Shown: in pieces, positions 4,748 to 6,676 of the stretch
How positions within the stretch are numbered: position 1 is the stretch's first letter
Layout: each line of letters opens with the position of its first letter
Source of the DNA: Planctomycetota bacterium
GTDB taxonomy: Bacteria; Planctomycetota; Phycisphaerae; Sedimentisphaerales; Anaerobacaceae
DNA length: 6,676 bases
Assembly (NCBI GenBank): GCA_017885385.1
Contig: JAFNGF010000142.1
Location: 1-6,676, forward strand
Reading direction: 5' to 3'
The notes under the pieces: model-generated
The model's input: only the letters and a program-made list of their open reading frames with translations
The model's database searches: none
Told to the model about the DNA's origin: nothing
Translations under genes and position numbers: made by a program

Positions 4748-6676
4748 ATGCGAAACGCTAAGAGAACAATCCTAATTATGTTGCTGATCGGCGCAGGTTT
4801 TGTGCCGCCTGGTTCAAGGGTGGCTGCACAGCAAACGGCGGTAGAAAAGCGAAGCAGCGCCTGGGATCTGCTGCGTAAATCTGGATCTAAACAGGCAGAG
4901 TCTGCCGAGATACCGGCTAAAGAACGAGTGGTTTATTTTCCCAAAGACAGGTCGGTGGGCCAGGTTTATATAAAAGATGCAGGCTTGGTCAGGCAACTGA
5001 ACGCCTGGTTCCACTGGACAGACACGGGTGAGGGTGCATCGCAGTATCTGGGCGAGGCGCAGGGTGAAGTTCATGTGCCTGCCGGCAAGCGCCTGTTTCT
5101 CACCGTCCGTCGGACCGGCTGGAAGGACTTGTCATGGCTTTCGAAGCTTGGACCGGACGACCTCTACAGCCTTGGTTTCAGTGTCCTGCTGGCGGAGCCT
5201 GACAAACCGTCCGATCAATGCATGGAGCATATCGCATATCTGACCGGATTAAGGCACTTGGGCTTGGACCGTACCGACGTCACGGATAGAGGCTTCAAGT
5301 ACATCGGGAAGTTGTCGTCTTTGGAAGAGTTGGAACTGCCATATCGCGTGACTGACGTGGGCATGGCGTATGTGGCCGAGTTGCCCTTATTGAAACGATT
5401 GTACTTCGGAGAACTTGGCAGTCAGGTCACAGATGCGGGCCTGCGTCATCTGGCGAAGCTGACCACACTGGAAGAGTTGGCTCTCTGGGGAGAACGCATG
5501 GGTGATGCCGGCCTTGCGCACCTTCGCGGGTTGCCGCGACTTGAGTACCTGTGTCTCTACAGTACTCACTTCACCGACAACGGATTGGTCCACCTGCAGA
5601 ACCTCCCCGCATTGAGGATACTGTCCGTTTACGAAGGTCGGGCCAGCATAACAAACGCGGGCCTAGTCCACATAGCCCAGATGCCCAAGCTGGAAATCCT
5701 ATGCCTGGGTGGGATAAGAGGCATTACCGACGATGGCTTGGCTCATCTGACAAAGACACGTTCGCTGAAGAAGTTAGACATCGGCGGCTCCCAAGTCACC
5801 GACAGAGGGCTGGCGTATCTGAGTCAAATCAAGACACTCGAGCACCTCAACCTGCCCCAGGAACAGAGGGGCATCACCGACACCGGCCTAACTTATCTTG
5901 GTCAATTACCAAACCTCAGGCAGCTTCACATCTCCAGGATACATTACAACGATCCCAAAAGGAACACCGAATACTATACCGACAAAGGTTTAGAAGCCCT
6001 TGCCAGGTGCACCGGCCTTGAGGAACTCAGTATTGGCAGCATCGGTATTACCGATGCGGGCATGGATCACATAGCAAAATTGGCCAAACTAAAATCGCTC
6101 CATCTGTTCGGCTGTGACAATGTCACTGATAAAGGGTTGGCGAAGTTAGCTGGAATAAAATCTTTGACAACTTTGTATGTCTGGGATGCCAACATAACCA
6201 TCTCGGGCCTGGCCCAGCTAAACTCACTGTCTAACCTGACAACGCTGCGCGTGAAAGATTTGCGGCGTGGCGGCGCTATATTAGACCTGTCGGGCTTAGC
6301 CAATCTGGAAGACCTGATGCTGGATTTCGCACCGAAGTCAGGCGAGGTATTCACCGACGCGGACCTGGCGTGTCTGGATAGCCTTAAGCGGCTCAAATGG
6401 GTACAGATCGAGCCGCGTGATTTCACCGATAAGGGTATCAGGCATCTTGCCCGGCTACCCCGCATTGAGCGTCTTGGTGTCGGCGGGCCCCGCTTGACCG
6501 ACGAGGGACTTAAGTTTCTATCCGATATGAAAACGCTAAACTATTTGACCATCGATGACGGCAATTTAACTGATAGAGGGCTGCGCTACCTTGAAGGTCT
6601 GAAGTTGCTGGAATTTTTGCATGTTACCTCAGTCAATGCCTTCAGTGAAACTGCTGTGCAGCACCTCCGCAATAAC
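4748..6676 (+). CDS. Large exported leucine-rich-repeat protein (C-terminus beyond the window)
   Basis: The frame runs 643 codons from an ATG with a good ribosome binding site and has no stop before the right edge. A signal peptide is visible: basic RNAKR, a hydrophobic stretch at 8-20 and a likely cut after VAA at 25-27. Residues 28-55 look like a linker. Residues 58-150 form a separate unassigned domain (VHVPAGKRLFLTV at 108-120). From about 155 on, some 19 leucine-rich units follow, with the signature TDxGLxxLxxLxxLxxLxL. The TD positions are near 179, 202, 228, 252, 276, 302, 327, 351, 377, 411, 435, 460, 484, 536, 560, 584, 608 and 633, so the repeat length is mostly 24-26. This resembles the cysteine-containing/GALA-type bacterial LRR class that is common in Planctomycetota. 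The unit near 390-410 carries a nine-residue insertion, and units around 484-536 are divergent. LRR solenoids bind proteins or glycans; the ligand here is unknown. A further domain may follow downstream. Confidence 0.88.
   Translation, partial: MRNAKRTILIMLLIGAGFVPPGSRVAAQQTAVEKRSSAWDLLRKSGSKQAESAEIPAKERVVYFPKDRSVGQVYIKDAGLVRQLNAWFHWTDTGEGASQYLGEAQGEVHVPAGKRLFLTVRRTGWKDLSWLSKLGPDDLYSLGFSVLLAEPDKPSDQCMEHIAYLTGLRHLGLDRTDVTDRGFKYIGKLSSLEELELPYRVTDVGMAYVAELPLLKRLYFGELGSQVTDAGLRHLAKLTTLEELALWGERMGDAGLAHLRGLPRLEYLCLYSTHFTDNGLVHLQNLPALRILSVYEGRASITNAGLVHIAQMPKLEILCLGGIRGITDDGLAHLTKTRSLKKLDIGGSQVTDRGLAYLSQIKTLEHLNLPQEQRGITDTGLTYLGQLPNLRQLHISRIHYNDPKRNTEYYTDKGLEALARCTGLEELSIGSIGITDAGMDHIAKLAKLKSLHLFGCDNVTDKGLAKLAGIKSLTTLYVWDANITISGLAQLNSLSNLTTLRVKDLRRGGAILDLSGLANLEDLMLDFAPKSGEVFTDADLACLDSLKRLKWVQIEPRDFTDKGIRHLARLPRIERLGVGGPRLTDEGLKFLSDMKTLNYLTIDDGNLTDRGLRYLEGLKLLEFLHVTSVNAFSETAVQHLRNN

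Noticed and set aside
5551..6021. Plus-strand 156-codon frame within the LRR gene
   Set aside because: It is out of frame with a strongly periodic LRR protein and rich in R, P, H and Q, as expected for a shadow frame.
6067..6465. Minus-strand 132-codon frame within the LRR gene
   Set aside because: It is antisense to the LRR repeats, and its composition is explained by the repeat codons.

Overview
The window looks like a chromosomal segment from a Gram-negative, free-living bacterium, most likely a member of the Planctomycetota (perhaps a Phycisphaerae-type lineage). This is an inference from a secreted protein built of TDxGL leucine-rich repeats and a PEP-CTERM/exosortase substrate, two families that are abundant there; Deltaproteobacteria-like lineages are the main alternative. 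No rRNA, tRNA, CRISPR array, transposase or integrase was seen.

Layout. (1) 1-503, minus strand: the N-terminal 167 codons of ftsY (SRP receptor GTPase), running off the left edge. (2) 504-809: divergent intergenic region with a five-unit CAATTG heptad tandem repeat directly upstream of ftsY, a GC-rich hairpin, and 14-bp-spaced CTCGA repeats upstream of dnaA. (3) 810-2141, plus strand: a complete dnaA (443 aa). (4) 2191-3087, minus strand: a complete, clearly AT-richer gene for a 298-aa exported protein with a C-terminal PEP-CTERM-type sorting signal, convergent with dnaA. (5) 3088-3470: AT-rich intergenic region with several inverted repeats, one touching the Shine-Dalgarno of the PEP-CTERM gene. 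(6) 3471-4586, plus strand: a GT4-like glycosyltransferase whose usual catalytic residues seem to be missing. (7) 4748-6676, plus strand: the first 643 codons of a large exported leucine-rich-repeat protein, open at the right edge.

Functionally the genes do not form one obvious pathway. ftsY and dnaA are housekeeping genes (membrane-protein targeting and replication initiation) reading away from each other. The right half encodes envelope or surface functions: an exosortase substrate, a putative glycosyltransferase and an exported LRR protein. PEP-CTERM systems are often associated with exopolysaccharide production, so a link between the glycosyltransferase and the PEP-CTERM protein is conceivable, but they are on opposite strands and nothing here proves it.

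I do not see convincing evidence for a wholly new multi-gene system. The points most worth a second look are the heptad array that embeds perfect TTGACA hexamers upstream of ftsY, the stem-loop abutting the PEP-CTERM ribosome binding site, the degenerate active site of the GT4 protein, and the unassigned N-terminal domain of the LRR protein.
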